Below, piece after piece: positions 45,019 through 53,839 of a DNA stretch of 64,000 nucleotides. Position 1 is the stretch's first letter; every line of letters begins with the position of its first letter. A model generated the notes under the pieces. It did not search any database. It was not told where the DNA came from and saw only the letters and a program-made list of their open reading frames with translations. The stretch is from Cyclonatronum proteinivorum (GTDB lineage Bacteria; Bacteroidota; Rhodothermia; Balneolales; Cyclonatronaceae): contig NZ_CP027806.1 of the NCBI RefSeq assembly GCF_003353065.1, positions 682,001 through 746,000 of the forward strand. The letters are read 5' to 3'. A program made the translations under genes and the position numbers.

Positions 45019-45252
45019 AGCATAATTAATTAAATTGTTCATTGCTTATATATGATAAGAATACCGCGGTCAATATTGCGGGAAAATTCGATAAATACGC
45101 CGGAAACCAAGATAAACAGGGCATAATTGCTCATAAGCCAATTTGGCGGAGCGGAAAAACGGTTAGGCTTCAAATCAGAACTCACCAAATCGAAAATAAA
45201 CTTTGGTTTATACCGGTCTTTTACAGGTGTGATAGCAGGCTGTTCTCAAGGC

Positions 45253-45287
45253 AAAAAAAGAGCCCAACCGGTCAGGGAAGGGCTCTT
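45253..45287 (-). terminator. Terminator after LruC paralogue 2
   Basis: Read on the minus strand, AAGAGCCC pairs with GGGCTCTT and is followed by TTTTT. It ends the gene at 45343 and separates the two LruC paralogues, so each is probably its own transcript. The remaining bases to 45018 show no gene. Confidence 0.8.
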
Positions 45288-45342
45288 GTATGGGTATATA
45301 TGTTTTAGTAAAGTTGAGTTTCTATCACCAGGCTATGAGAGA

Positions 45343-47400
45343 TTAGTCTTCCTCATCACCTTCATTGCCACCCGCATTCGGGTTTATGTATAGAGCGCTC
45401 TGGTTTCTGTTTTCGCCTTCGTCTTTGTACCAATTTGCGTGGTCTGAACCACCGCTTTGGGCCCAATCGCCAAAGTATTTGTAGGCTTGCAGGAAGCTGG
45501 CGTTTTCATGCGGATAGGGGATCTGATCCGGTACATTCAACGCCCAATTCAGATTGCCATTGCTAATGTAGAATCTTCCTGCCGATGGGTCGGAGTCATC
45601 ATCACGTGTACCAAACTTGCTCGTATCAGCAAGATTCGAAGGCTTTCGGCCAGGCAGGTGTATTTCGTGACTCCGCTCGTTGGTACGGAATGAGAAAACA
45701 TTGTACGGGCTGCTTCCCAAAAGCATTTTGGGTACAGGGTTTGTAAAAGTTACGGTAACAGTAACAGTGTCATAGTCAACATGTGCCCGGTGCGGATAGA
45801 CATTGCTAAAAGTTGGCATGTTAAGGTTCGAATCATCAAAAGCGATGATGGTTGCCCACTGCTGCTCGTTTTCGGTGCCATTGCCATTGGTTGTGATATT
45901 GCCGGAAGTGAGGCGATTCCCGCTAACACTCGCAACATTTGAAGGGGGAACATTATCAAACATGAAACCCAATCCGCTGCTGATGGTCGCCCCTGTTGCC
46001 CGAATTACAAGGGTAAATTCAATTTCTTCCACATTGTTGTTGATATTAGCTGTTTCTTTTGACTGATAGCTAACAACAAGGTCGTTCATGTCATAGTCGC
46101 CATAAGATGGCCATAGATCTTCAAACAAAAGAGTGCCAAAGCGGTCTTCGGCCGGGCCGTAATTGTAGATTTTAGGATCAGAGTTGTTCGGATCTGGTAA
46201 AACGGGAACACCGTCAGGATCAACTGCCCCTTCAAGGGTCCATGTGGCATAAAAAATCAAATCATTGAAATCGTTACTGGATCTGTTATTAGCACTTCTG
46301 ACCATGTCTTCCCAACCAAAAACCAGTTTCGATTCTTGAACGTCATATAGCACAACAAGATGCTCCTCTAAACCTGGATCAGAGTGATCGGTGTTATGCT
46401 CGTAATTAGATGAATGGGTATGAAGATGGCCTCTTTCTCTTACCGAGCCATCGTTATGCCATCCGTTTGCTACAAGAAACCAACCAATGTAGGTGCCGGC
46501 AGGAAAAATACCGTCAGTTCCCGGAATGCGAAGCTGAACTTTATCGCCTGCGTTTAAAATTCCGTCCTCTAAGCGCGCTCTTGGAAATATGATATATTTG
46601 TCATCAATATCATCCATTGATTGAGGTTTGGTATCAGCAGTATAAGTATAGAATCCAAGGGCATTATTGTAGCGGGCGTCAGGATCACTATGCACAAAGG
46701 TAACCCAGACCTGCCCTTCAGACTCTAAGTAAAGGTCTCTTGGTATGGTGCTGTTCAGCAGCTCAGGTCTGTGTACAGCAATGTTAGATCCGTCTAAAAC
46801 ATCATTGATACGTTCTAAAAAATCATAATTTAAATCGTCGGGAATTACAAGGTAGTCTGGCCGTCCAGTTGTTAGATCCCATTCACCGATTGGCGTAAAT
46901 TGACTGTTGAGGAGTCCGGCAGGCTGATTCAGGAAAGAATCAGAGGTACTTGCCATCTCCTGTGGGTTTGCAACAGCTCGCGAAGCAGCAGGTTGATGGG
47001 TATAGTGAATTGAGTTGCCGGATACGGGTACGGGGGTCAGGTGGGCAGCGCCAATGAAGTTGGTTGAAATATATACTTCGTCGAGATGCGCGGGTATTTC
47101 AAGGGTTGTGTTCAGCGAGCCGTTATCATCCAGAAAAAAGGAGGAGAGGCGTGAACCGCCCTCGTTGGGGTGACCGTCCCAAATATGATATACAGCCCTT
47201 GCAAGGGGTTGACCACTCGGCAGTTTGGCACTGATGGAGATTTGTGCCTCTTTGGTTGAAGAAAACAGGAAGGAATCCGGAATGTTTAAACCGAAGGGGT
47301 TGCTGTCTTTTTCGTCATGGGGCTGGAGAGAATTTCCTGAACATGCAGAAAGCATGAATAGCAGGACGACTAAGGCGGATAGATTATTTATAGGTGTCAT
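45343..47400 (-). CDS. LruC-domain lipoprotein, paralogue 2
   Basis: This protein of about 685 residues has the same order of segments as its neighbour: lipobox LLFMLSAC, the DSFLFSSTKEAQISISAKLPSGQPL domain, a DUF4114-like VWVTFVHSDPDARYNNALGFY ... VFGWEDMVRSANNRSSNDFNDLIF region, and an LruC domain with AEDRFGTLLFEDLWPSYGDYDMNDLVVSY and EIHLPGRKPSNLAD. It is clearly a tandem duplicate, with many substitutions. A more distal in-frame start at 47430 would hide the lipobox too far inside. Function is unknown beyond a surface role. Confidence 0.9.
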   Translation of the reverse strand: MTPINNLSALVVLLFMLSACSGNSLQPHDEKDSNPFGLNIPDSFLFSSTKEAQISISAKLPSGQPLARAVYHIWDGHPNEGGSRLSSFFLDDNGSLNTTLEIPAHLDEVYISTNFIGAAHLTPVPVSGNSIHYTHQPAASRAVANPQEMASTSDSFLNQPAGLLNSQFTPIGEWDLTTGRPDYLVIPDDLNYDFLERINDVLDGSNIAVHRPELLNSTIPRDLYLESEGQVWVTFVHSDPDARYNNALGFYTYTADTKPQSMDDIDDKYIIFPRARLEDGILNAGDKVQLRIPGTDGIFPAGTYIGWFLVANGWHNDGSVRERGHLHTHSSNYEHNTDHSDPGLEEHLVVLYDVQESKLVFGWEDMVRSANNRSSNDFNDLIFYATWTLEGAVDPDGVPVLPDPNNSDPKIYNYGPAEDRFGTLLFEDLWPSYGDYDMNDLVVSYQSKETANINNNVEEIEFTLVIRATGATISSGLGFMFDNVPPSNVASVSGNRLTSGNITTNGNGTENEQQWATIIAFDDSNLNMPTFSNVYPHRAHVDYDTVTVTVTFTNPVPKMLLGSSPYNVFSFRTNERSHEIHLPGRKPSNLADTSKFGTRDDDSDPSAGRFYISNGNLNWALNVPDQIPYPHENASFLQAYKYFGDWAQSGGSDHANWYKDEGENRNQSALYINPNAGGNEGDEED

Positions 47401-47738
47401 AGCGTTGTACCTTGGAAAATTTAAAAGCACGTAAAATGTAACTCCGGTGGTGCTAAGTTGAATATCCGTACTAATGCCTACATTGAAAAGTAGCTTTCGA
47501 TGAACACCCCTAATTCTTCGATGAATTAAGGAGCCTTAGCCTGAGCACCCCGTAAAACCGGCAAATTATTCTTAATCAATCGTTTAATTCGCTGGAGAGT
47601 GGCTATACTACAGCTACAGATACCTGATTTTAGGGTAAAATGCCGGGTAGTCACTGGTATGTTGCCGGGAGGAAAGTACGCGGGTTTTTACGGAAGATAT
47701 GCCCGGATAAACCGGTATTGGTTAGCGGAAAATTTTTT

Positions 47739-47845
47739 GGTAACAGCTTCAAGATCGCAAGCAAGTTAATTTTATATCCCATTGGGAGTGCACAACTTAA
47801 GGCCATTGCTATCATACCTTAAGAAGCTGTTACCTGATTGCTTGC
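47739..47845. other. Interlocking inverted repeats, candidate structured RNA or regulatory site
   Basis: GGTAACAGCTTC (47739-47750) is the exact reverse complement of GAAGCTGTTACC (47823-47834). GCAAGCAA (47757-47764) is that of TTGCTTGC (47838-47845). CTTAAGG and CCTTAAG form a third pair between them. The first two pairs interlock (A-B-A'-B'), a pseudoknot-like order. It lies in the 47401-47978 gap between the divergent LruC gene and polX, 134 nt before the polX ATG. No reading frame is supported. Confidence 0.45.
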
Positions 47846-47978
47846 ATTGAGTTAAATGGATGTAACATCATTAATGGGTGCTAATCAATGTCGCTCACTG
47901 TTTCAACGCTTGTGTATCTTAAGGTGTTAGCACAAAGCACTAATCCTAACTTTTTAATTGAACCGTTCGCTTTTAAAT

Positions 47979-49748
47979 ATGCCCTCACTCGATAACAAAA
48001 CCATCGCTGGTTTACTGGAAGAGACCGCCGTTTACATGCGCCTCGCAGGCGTTAACGATTTCAAAGCCATTGCCTTTGACCGGGCCGCACGAACCATTGA
48101 AACCCTTGAAAACAGTATTGAGCCCCTCATCACGGAAAAAAAGCTTACCGACATCAAAGGTATTGGGAAATCCATCGCACAGGATCTCTATGCCTACGCT
48201 GAAACCGGTGCCATTCCGGTGTTGGAAGAACTAAAGGAGCAGGTGCCTGAATCGCTTGTAGCCTGGCTCAACATTTCAGGGCTGGGACCCAAAAAGATCT
48301 ACAAAATCCACAAAGCACTGGGCATTTCAACCATTGAAGAGCTGCAGGAAAAGTGCGCGGATGGCTCGGTGGCGAAGCTGAGCGGGATGGGGGCTAAGTC
48401 AGCCGAGAAAATCCTGAAATCCATCGAATGGATGCAGCAGTTTTCCGAGCGCTGCCGTCTCGATGAGGCAACAGAAATTGCACAGCGCTTCTACGACGAC
48501 CTCAAATCCGTCAAAGGCGTACAGGAAATTTCCATCGCGGGCTCGCTGCGCCGGAGTGCAGAAACCATTGGGGATATTGATATTCTGATTGCTGCGGAAA
48601 AAGCGGACACCGCTGCCATTTTCGAGACCTTTCTGGCGCATGAAAGCGTGCTTGAAGTGCTGGGGCAGGGGGACACCAAGGCTTCGGTCCGCACCAAAGA
48701 AGGGCGGCAGGTCGATGTGCGTATTGTCGGGCAGAAGGAATTCCCGGCAGCGCTCATGTACTTTACCGGCAGCAAGGAACATAATGTCGTGATGCGGCAG
48801 CGCGCCCGGGATCAAAAGCTGACCCTCAACGAGTACGGACTCTTCCACATGGATGGCGCAGGGAATACTGATTTTGAAAGACCTGTGGAAACCGGCAGCG
48901 AGGCCGACATATATAAGGAGCTCGGTCTCAGTTTTGTGCCGCCAGAGCTCCGCGAAGACCGCGGGGAGTTTGCCTTTTTTGAGAAACACAAGCTCGATGA
49001 TGCAAACCTCCCGGAAGTTTCGGATATCCGCGGGGTACTGCATGCTCACAGCACCTGGAGCGACGGGAAGTACTCCATCCGTGAGATGGCGGAGGCCTGC
49101 ATGGCCAAGGGCTTCGAGTACCTCGGGCTCACCGATCATTCCCGGACTGCGGCCTATGCCGGCGGTCTCACGATTGAGCGGGTGAAAAAACAGTGGGAAG
49201 AAATTGATGCGCTGAACAGTGAATTTGCGAATAACGGAAAGAACTTCCGGATTTTTAAGGGTATCGAGTCCGACATGCTGCCGGATGGCAGTCTCGACTA
49301 CCCCGACGACATCCTCGCAGGCTTCGATTTTGTGATTGCCTCCCTCCATGCTTCCCTTGATATGGCACCTGAGAAAATGCTTGAGCGCTACCTGCGCGCC
49401 ATCGAAAATCCGTACACCCGTATTGTCGGGCACCCGACCGCGCGGCTGTTGCTTAAGCGCGACGGCTCCAAAGTGGATCTCAACAAGATGATTGAAGCGG
49501 CTGCCGCGCACAACACGGCCATCGAAATTAATGCGAGTCCGTGGCGGCTTGATATTGACTGGCGCTACGGGCAAAAAGCAAAAAAAGAAGGTCTTATGAC
49601 CGCCATTTGTCCTGACGCACACGACATCGAAGGGATTGACGATACCGCTTATGGCGTAGCAATTGCCCGTAAAGGCTGGTTTAGCAAGGACCGGATTCTG
49701 AATACAATGAGCGCGGCAGAACTGCAGCAATGGTTTGACAACCGCTGA
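47979..49748 (+). CDS. polX: DNA polymerase X family protein with PHP domain
   Basis: This protein of about 589 residues has the bacterial PolX layout. An N-terminal 8-kDa-like and helix-hairpin-helix region (KTIAGLLEETAVYMRLAG, DIKGIGKSIAQDL, ISGLGPKKIYKIHKALG) precedes a nucleotidyltransferase palm with GSLRRSAETIGDIDILIAA (catalytic Asp-x-Asp) and RQVDVRIV (third Asp). The C-terminal PHP exonuclease domain has LHAHSTWSDGK, YLGLTDHS, ESDMLPDGSLDYPDD, ASLHAS, GHPTARLLLKRDG and CPDAHD. It fills gaps in base-excision repair. The frame opens at a TTG at 47958, but the ATG at 47979 (PSLDNKTIAG) is preferred. Confidence 0.95.
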   Translation: MPSLDNKTIAGLLEETAVYMRLAGVNDFKAIAFDRAARTIETLENSIEPLITEKKLTDIKGIGKSIAQDLYAYAETGAIPVLEELKEQVPESLVAWLNISGLGPKKIYKIHKALGISTIEELQEKCADGSVAKLSGMGAKSAEKILKSIEWMQQFSERCRLDEATEIAQRFYDDLKSVKGVQEISIAGSLRRSAETIGDIDILIAAEKADTAAIFETFLAHESVLEVLGQGDTKASVRTKEGRQVDVRIVGQKEFPAALMYFTGSKEHNVVMRQRARDQKLTLNEYGLFHMDGAGNTDFERPVETGSEADIYKELGLSFVPPELREDRGEFAFFEKHKLDDANLPEVSDIRGVLHAHSTWSDGKYSIREMAEACMAKGFEYLGLTDHSRTAAYAGGLTIERVKKQWEEIDALNSEFANNGKNFRIFKGIESDMLPDGSLDYPDDILAGFDFVIASLHASLDMAPEKMLERYLRAIENPYTRIVGHPTARLLLKRDGSKVDLNKMIEAAAAHNTAIEINASPWRLDIDWRYGQKAKKEGLMTAICPDAHDIEGIDDTAYGVAIARKGWFSKDRILNTMSAAELQQWFDNR

Positions 49749-49814
49749 ACTTAGGTACTATTAATGTCAGGGATTTGGCGGATTGGGAAGGATGCTTTCC
49801 GTCCGCCGCTGTCT

Positions 49815-49922
49815 CTCCTCAAAAGCAAAGGTAGTTCAGAGTTAGGGGGCTGGGCTAAACCAGTCTTGCACGTGTGTGATGGGGGATGCAGATGGTGATC
49901 GCGAAATTCCTCAAAGCAAAGC
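49815..49922 (-). repeat. Decayed copy of the dispersed repeat (copy 8)
   Basis: On the plus strand TCTCCTCAAAAGCAAAGG, GTTAGGGGGCTGGG and a weak GGTGATCGCGAAATTCC block echo the inverted form of copy 2. The match is partial. The rest of the 49749-50203 gap shows no gene apart from the TetR promoter region. Confidence 0.4.
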
Positions 49923-50168
49923 AATCATATAACTCCGCAGAATGCTGGTAACTGCGGCAATCTTTTTTGGGGATGATGCCGTATTCCCGTGCCGAATATC
50001 TGGGACTGGCAGGGAGCGGGTTTCAGGTTTAAGCCAGTGGTAATTGATGGGATGAAGGGGATGGGCGCCATTAGCGGTGATAAAAAAGCGCTTGCAGTAA
50101 ATCCGGCATAATCGGCAAATAAATACTGAACGATGTTTGCAGCGGATAAGTTAAACGGCTTAACTTTT

Positions 50169-50191
50169 GGTCAGTAAATGACCGTCAGTCA
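50169..50191. promoter_or_regulatory. Candidate TetR operator upstream of the efflux regulator
   Basis: GGTCA-GTAAA-TGACC is a perfect palindrome, followed at once by the related GTCAGTCA. It ends 12 nt before the ATG at 50204, where a repressor would block the whole efflux operon. A related dyad TGAC-TCTTG-GTCA overlaps the regulator's stop codon at 50867-50879, ahead of the TolC gene. Confidence 0.6.
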
Positions 50192-50203
50192 TAAATTATC
50201 CGA

Positions 50204-50869
50204 ATGTCAACAACAGAGAGAAAAAAAAGAGAGCGGGAAAAGCGCAAACAGGTCATACTGAACGCTACGCAGCGTCTGATTACAGAGCGGGGATTTGAGT
50301 CCGTCACCATGGATGAAATCGCTGTTGCTTCAGAAGTCAGTAAGGGTACGCTTTATTTGTACTTCAAAAGCAAATCTGAGATCGCGCTTGCCCTGCACGG
50401 TATTGGTATGCAGGCCATGCTTAAGAAGCTTGCTGAACTGATCGCGGCTTCAGGTTCAGGGCTGGAAATCATTCAGAAAATGGGACGCTTGCTGGTCGAT
50501 TTTGTCCGCGACAACCCCCCGTTTTTTAAGTGCATTGTTTATCTGGAAAGCATTGGCATTGAGAGCTATAAACAGCTCAAGGGCACCGATACTTTTGAAG
50601 CACTGCAAACCCTTGACGAATCCCTGTTTAATTACATCCGACGGGCTGTGCAAATTGGCATTCAGGACGGCAGTATTGATGCGACCTACAAGCCTGAATT
50701 ACTTACGCTGCAGATCATGGCTACCGCGCGCGGACTGATGCAGTTCATCATTTTTCGCGATGCCGGGCTTTTCCTTGTTGCGGGCTTGGAAGCGGCAAAT
50801 ATCACCCTTGAACATCTCATGGATGACTACTCAGCCTTGCTTGTCAGGGCGCTTAATCCAAAACACTGA
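50204..50869 (+). CDS. TetR/AcrR family transcriptional regulator
   Basis: The 221-residue protein has a very basic N-terminus (TERKKREREKRKQVILNATQ), then the TetR helix-turn-helix (ERGFESVTMDEIAVASEVSKGTLYLYFKSKSEI, about 28-60) and an all-helical ligand domain. It starts the efflux cluster and probably represses it from the palindrome at 50169. Confidence 0.93.
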   Translation: MSTTERKKREREKRKQVILNATQRLITERGFESVTMDEIAVASEVSKGTLYLYFKSKSEIALALHGIGMQAMLKKLAELIAASGSGLEIIQKMGRLLVDFVRDNPPFFKCIVYLESIGIESYKQLKGTDTFEALQTLDESLFNYIRRAVQIGIQDGSIDATYKPELLTLQIMATARGLMQFIIFRDAGLFLVAGLEAANITLEHLMDDYSALLVRALNPKH

Positions 50870-50969
50870 CTCTTGGTCATATTTTTGATAACTTCCGTAT
50901 GTCTGATTCGTAACAGCACCACATCTTTCCGAAAAAAATAACGCATATTCACAAAACAACACCTTACTA

Positions 50970-52568
50970 ATGGCAAGGGCCTATACCTTAATTTTCCTGA
51001 TAAGCGGATTGCTGCTTCTGCCGGATTTGCTTCCGGCTCAGCAAACTTCCGCAGCCGTGTCTGCCACCACTTCCGTTTCGGAAGCCTCTGCAGATTCGGT
51101 TTCCATCACGCTGGATGAAGCCATTCAGATTGCGATGGTTAACAACTACATGATCCGCCGCGGATTGCTGGATATCGACAATGCGAACGCGCAGATTCGC
51201 GAAGCATGGGGGGCTGTATATCCGCAAATCAACGCTTCCGCTCAGTACACGCGGAACATTGAGATTCCCAATCCATTTGCCGGCTCAGACGCAGGTGGCA
51301 TTTTTGAAGCATTTGGCGCCCTCGAGTGGCTCGCTTTTAATGAAGGCCGCCGTACAGACGGCGACCCCGGTACTTCGCCGATTCCATTTGATGAATTTCT
51401 CGAAAGGCAGGCGCAGGGGTACCGCGATGCCGGCCTTACGCCGCCCGGCTTTGATTCCGACAACCCTTTTGCTATTGAGAATGAGTTTCAGTTCGGGATA
51501 AACCTGACGCAGGCGCTGTACAATGGTGCCGCCTTTGCAGCTATCCGGGGCGCGGAACAGCTTCGGAAAATTAACCTTGAACAGGTGGAACGCGACCGGC
51601 AAATCATCACCGACCAAATTACGGAAGCATTTTATGGCGCATTGCTTGCGCGCGAACAGTATCAGGTGCTTGACCTGAGTGTGGAGCGGCTTCAGAAAAC
51701 GGTGGATGAAACCCGCCGGGCCGTACAGTCAGGCGTGCTGTCGCGGGTAGACCGGCTGAGTGCGGAAGTGGAGCTTGTGAATCTGGAAACCGATCTTATT
51801 CAGCTGGAGAATCAGGTCGAGCTTGCGGTAAAAAACCTGAACCTGATTCTGGGCATACCGGTAAGCACAAACCTGATACTTGACGGCAGCCTGATTTTTG
51901 ATGAAAGCATGGCGACCCTCGTGCCTGATGTTGAAGAGTCGTATCAGATTGCGATGCAGCGCCGTCCGGATGTTTCGCAGGTTGATAATCTCATTGAGCT
52001 TTTGGATGTGCAGCGCAACATCAGCCGCTCACAGTACTTTCCGACCGTGAACGCATTTGCAAACTATGCTTACATCGGGCAGGTACCTGATAACCGGCAG
52101 CTCGTAACGCAGGTACAGGGGCAGGACTTTCAGTTCGAGTCTTCGAACCGTTCGTTTTTCGACAGCGCCTACTGGAACCCGGCCTTCAATGTGGGGATAA
52201 GCCTAAACTGGAATATTTTCAACGGCTTTCAGACGCAGTCGCGGGTGCAACAGGCAACCATTGAAAGGCGTCAGGCACAAATTGACCGGGAAATGCTGCG
52301 TAATGCCGTGTATCTCGAAATTGAAGCGGCGGTGCGGAATCTTGAAAACGCTTATCGCCGCATTATGAGTCAGCAACGGAACATTGAACAGGCTGAGCTC
52401 AACTATGAGATTGCCTCGCAGCGGCTGCGGGAAGGCTTGGGCACCGCCCTTGAAGAGCGGCAGGCTTCCTCCCTTCTTGATCAGAGCCGCCTGAATCATC
52501 TTGCCGCCATTTTTGACTACAAAGTAGCGCTCAGTCAGTACAACACGGCTGTCGGGCTAACGCAGTAA
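50970..52568 (+). CDS. TolC family outer-membrane efflux protein
   Basis: The 532-residue protein has a signal peptide (about 1-25, ending LLPAQQ). A DEAIQIAMVNNYMIRRG motif opens the first OEP repeat. Long alpha-helical coiled coils follow, with the second repeat starting at EESYQIAMQRRPDV and ending EGLGTALEERQASSLLDQSRL. It forms the outer-membrane channel of the tripartite pump. It is 100 bp behind the regulator and 63 bp before the adaptor. Confidence 0.93.
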   Translation: MARAYTLIFLISGLLLLPDLLPAQQTSAAVSATTSVSEASADSVSITLDEAIQIAMVNNYMIRRGLLDIDNANAQIREAWGAVYPQINASAQYTRNIEIPNPFAGSDAGGIFEAFGALEWLAFNEGRRTDGDPGTSPIPFDEFLERQAQGYRDAGLTPPGFDSDNPFAIENEFQFGINLTQALYNGAAFAAIRGAEQLRKINLEQVERDRQIITDQITEAFYGALLAREQYQVLDLSVERLQKTVDETRRAVQSGVLSRVDRLSAEVELVNLETDLIQLENQVELAVKNLNLILGIPVSTNLILDGSLIFDESMATLVPDVEESYQIAMQRRPDVSQVDNLIELLDVQRNISRSQYFPTVNAFANYAYIGQVPDNRQLVTQVQGQDFQFESSNRSFFDSAYWNPAFNVGISLNWNIFNGFQTQSRVQQATIERRQAQIDREMLRNAVYLEIEAAVRNLENAYRRIMSQQRNIEQAELNYEIASQRLREGLGTALEERQASSLLDQSRLNHLAAIFDYKVALSQYNTAVGLTQ

Positions 52569-52631
52569 ATCATATCCCAAACCGATTAAATCGCCTGTAA
52601 TTTTCATCAGAAATAATAGTCACTTTCCATC

Positions 52632-53744
52632 ATGAACAAACTCTCAATTTTATTTACAGCCGCTTTGCTGGGCTTGTTTATCACCGCTTGTGATGAGCTT
52701 AACGAAAACGAAGAAAATGGTGAGCGGGTCCGCGAGATAGCCGTCGAAACCATCACGCTTACCGCAGACCGGTTTGATGACTTCATCCGGCTTACCGGTT
52801 CGGTTGAAGCTGTCAGCGACGCCGTTATTTCCGCGGAAGCGAGCGGGCAGGTGCTGCGTATTGCCGAACGGGGTCAGCGGGTAAACCGCAACGGACTCAT
52901 TGCCAGTCTCGACGACCGTATGCTTGAAGCCAACGTAAGAGCGGCCCGTGCAGGTTTTGATTTTGCGGAAGAAACCCTGCAACGTTTGGAGCCCCTTTAT
53001 GCCGATTCCATAGTTTCTGTGCAGGATTACCGCGCGGCCTTAACCGAGCGCGATGCGCGTCGCGCGCAGCTTGATCAGGCAGAGAAAGCCCTTCAGGATG
53101 CAGAAATTCGTGCACCGTTCAGCGGCAGAATCGAAGAGCGCATGGTGCGCACCGGTGAGCTGATCAACCCCGGCATGCCAGTCGTGCGGCTGGTGAATAC
53201 CGATCGGGTACGCATTCGTGCAGGTGTCCCCGAGCGCTACAGCGCGGAAATCAGAGAAGGGAGTGAAGCCATCGTGAGCCTGCGTAGCTATGGCGGGGGG
53301 GAAGTGAACAGCGCCGTAACTTTTGCCGGCAGCGTAATTGATCCCGACCGTCGTACCTATACGGTGGAAATTGAAATGGAAAATCCCGACGGTCTTATCA
53401 AGCCCGAAATGGTGGTGAATCTGCGGCTCAAGCGTCGTGCCATAGAAGACGCGCTGATTATTCCGCGTACGGCAATCATTCGGGATGAAGGGAGCGAGAA
53501 TATTTTCGTGGCCCGTGAAGAAAACGGGCACCTTGTGGCGGCGCTCACAGAAATCAGAACAGGTACCGCAACCGGCTCACTTATTGAAGTACTCGAAGGA
53601 CTGCAGGAAGGCGATCAGGTGATTGTTTCCGGCATGAGTGCACTGAGTGTGGGCGACCGGTTGAATGTGCTGCGCAATGAAAACAGTGCTGAACGCTTTT
53701 CCCGGCTGAATTCCGGCAGCAACGGCATGGCGCAGGCCCGGTAG
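52632..53744 (+). CDS. RND efflux periplasmic adaptor (membrane fusion) lipoprotein
   Basis: The 370-residue protein has a lipobox (LFITAC, Cys about 20). A lipoyl half-motif AEASGQVLRIAERGQRVNRNGLIASLDDR (about 75-103) precedes a short helical hairpin, the second lipoyl half (RAPFSGRIEERMVRTGELINPGMPVVRLV), a beta barrel and a membrane-proximal domain ending GLQEGDQVIVSGMSAL. It bridges the inner-membrane pump to the TolC channel. Confidence 0.94.
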   Translation: MNKLSILFTAALLGLFITACDELNENEENGERVREIAVETITLTADRFDDFIRLTGSVEAVSDAVISAEASGQVLRIAERGQRVNRNGLIASLDDRMLEANVRAARAGFDFAEETLQRLEPLYADSIVSVQDYRAALTERDARRAQLDQAEKALQDAEIRAPFSGRIEERMVRTGELINPGMPVVRLVNTDRVRIRAGVPERYSAEIREGSEAIVSLRSYGGGEVNSAVTFAGSVIDPDRRTYTVEIEMENPDGLIKPEMVVNLRLKRRAIEDALIIPRTAIIRDEGSENIFVAREENGHLVAALTEIRTGTATGSLIEVLEGLQEGDQVIVSGMSALSVGDRLNVLRNENSAERFSRLNSGSNGMAQAR

Positions 53745-53839
53745 CCATCATCCCCCAAAACCCAAATGACAGATTTTAAACGCACTTTAAATGCCGTTTT
53801 TAGGACACGGTCCTTGTCAGCGGTGAAGCGAATTACTCT

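Noticed and set aside
48399-49730. Long 443-aa minus-strand open frame opposite polX
   Set aside because: It is the shadow of the well supported polX gene; its sequence has no domain and is rich in His, Phe and Arg as expected from an antisense frame.
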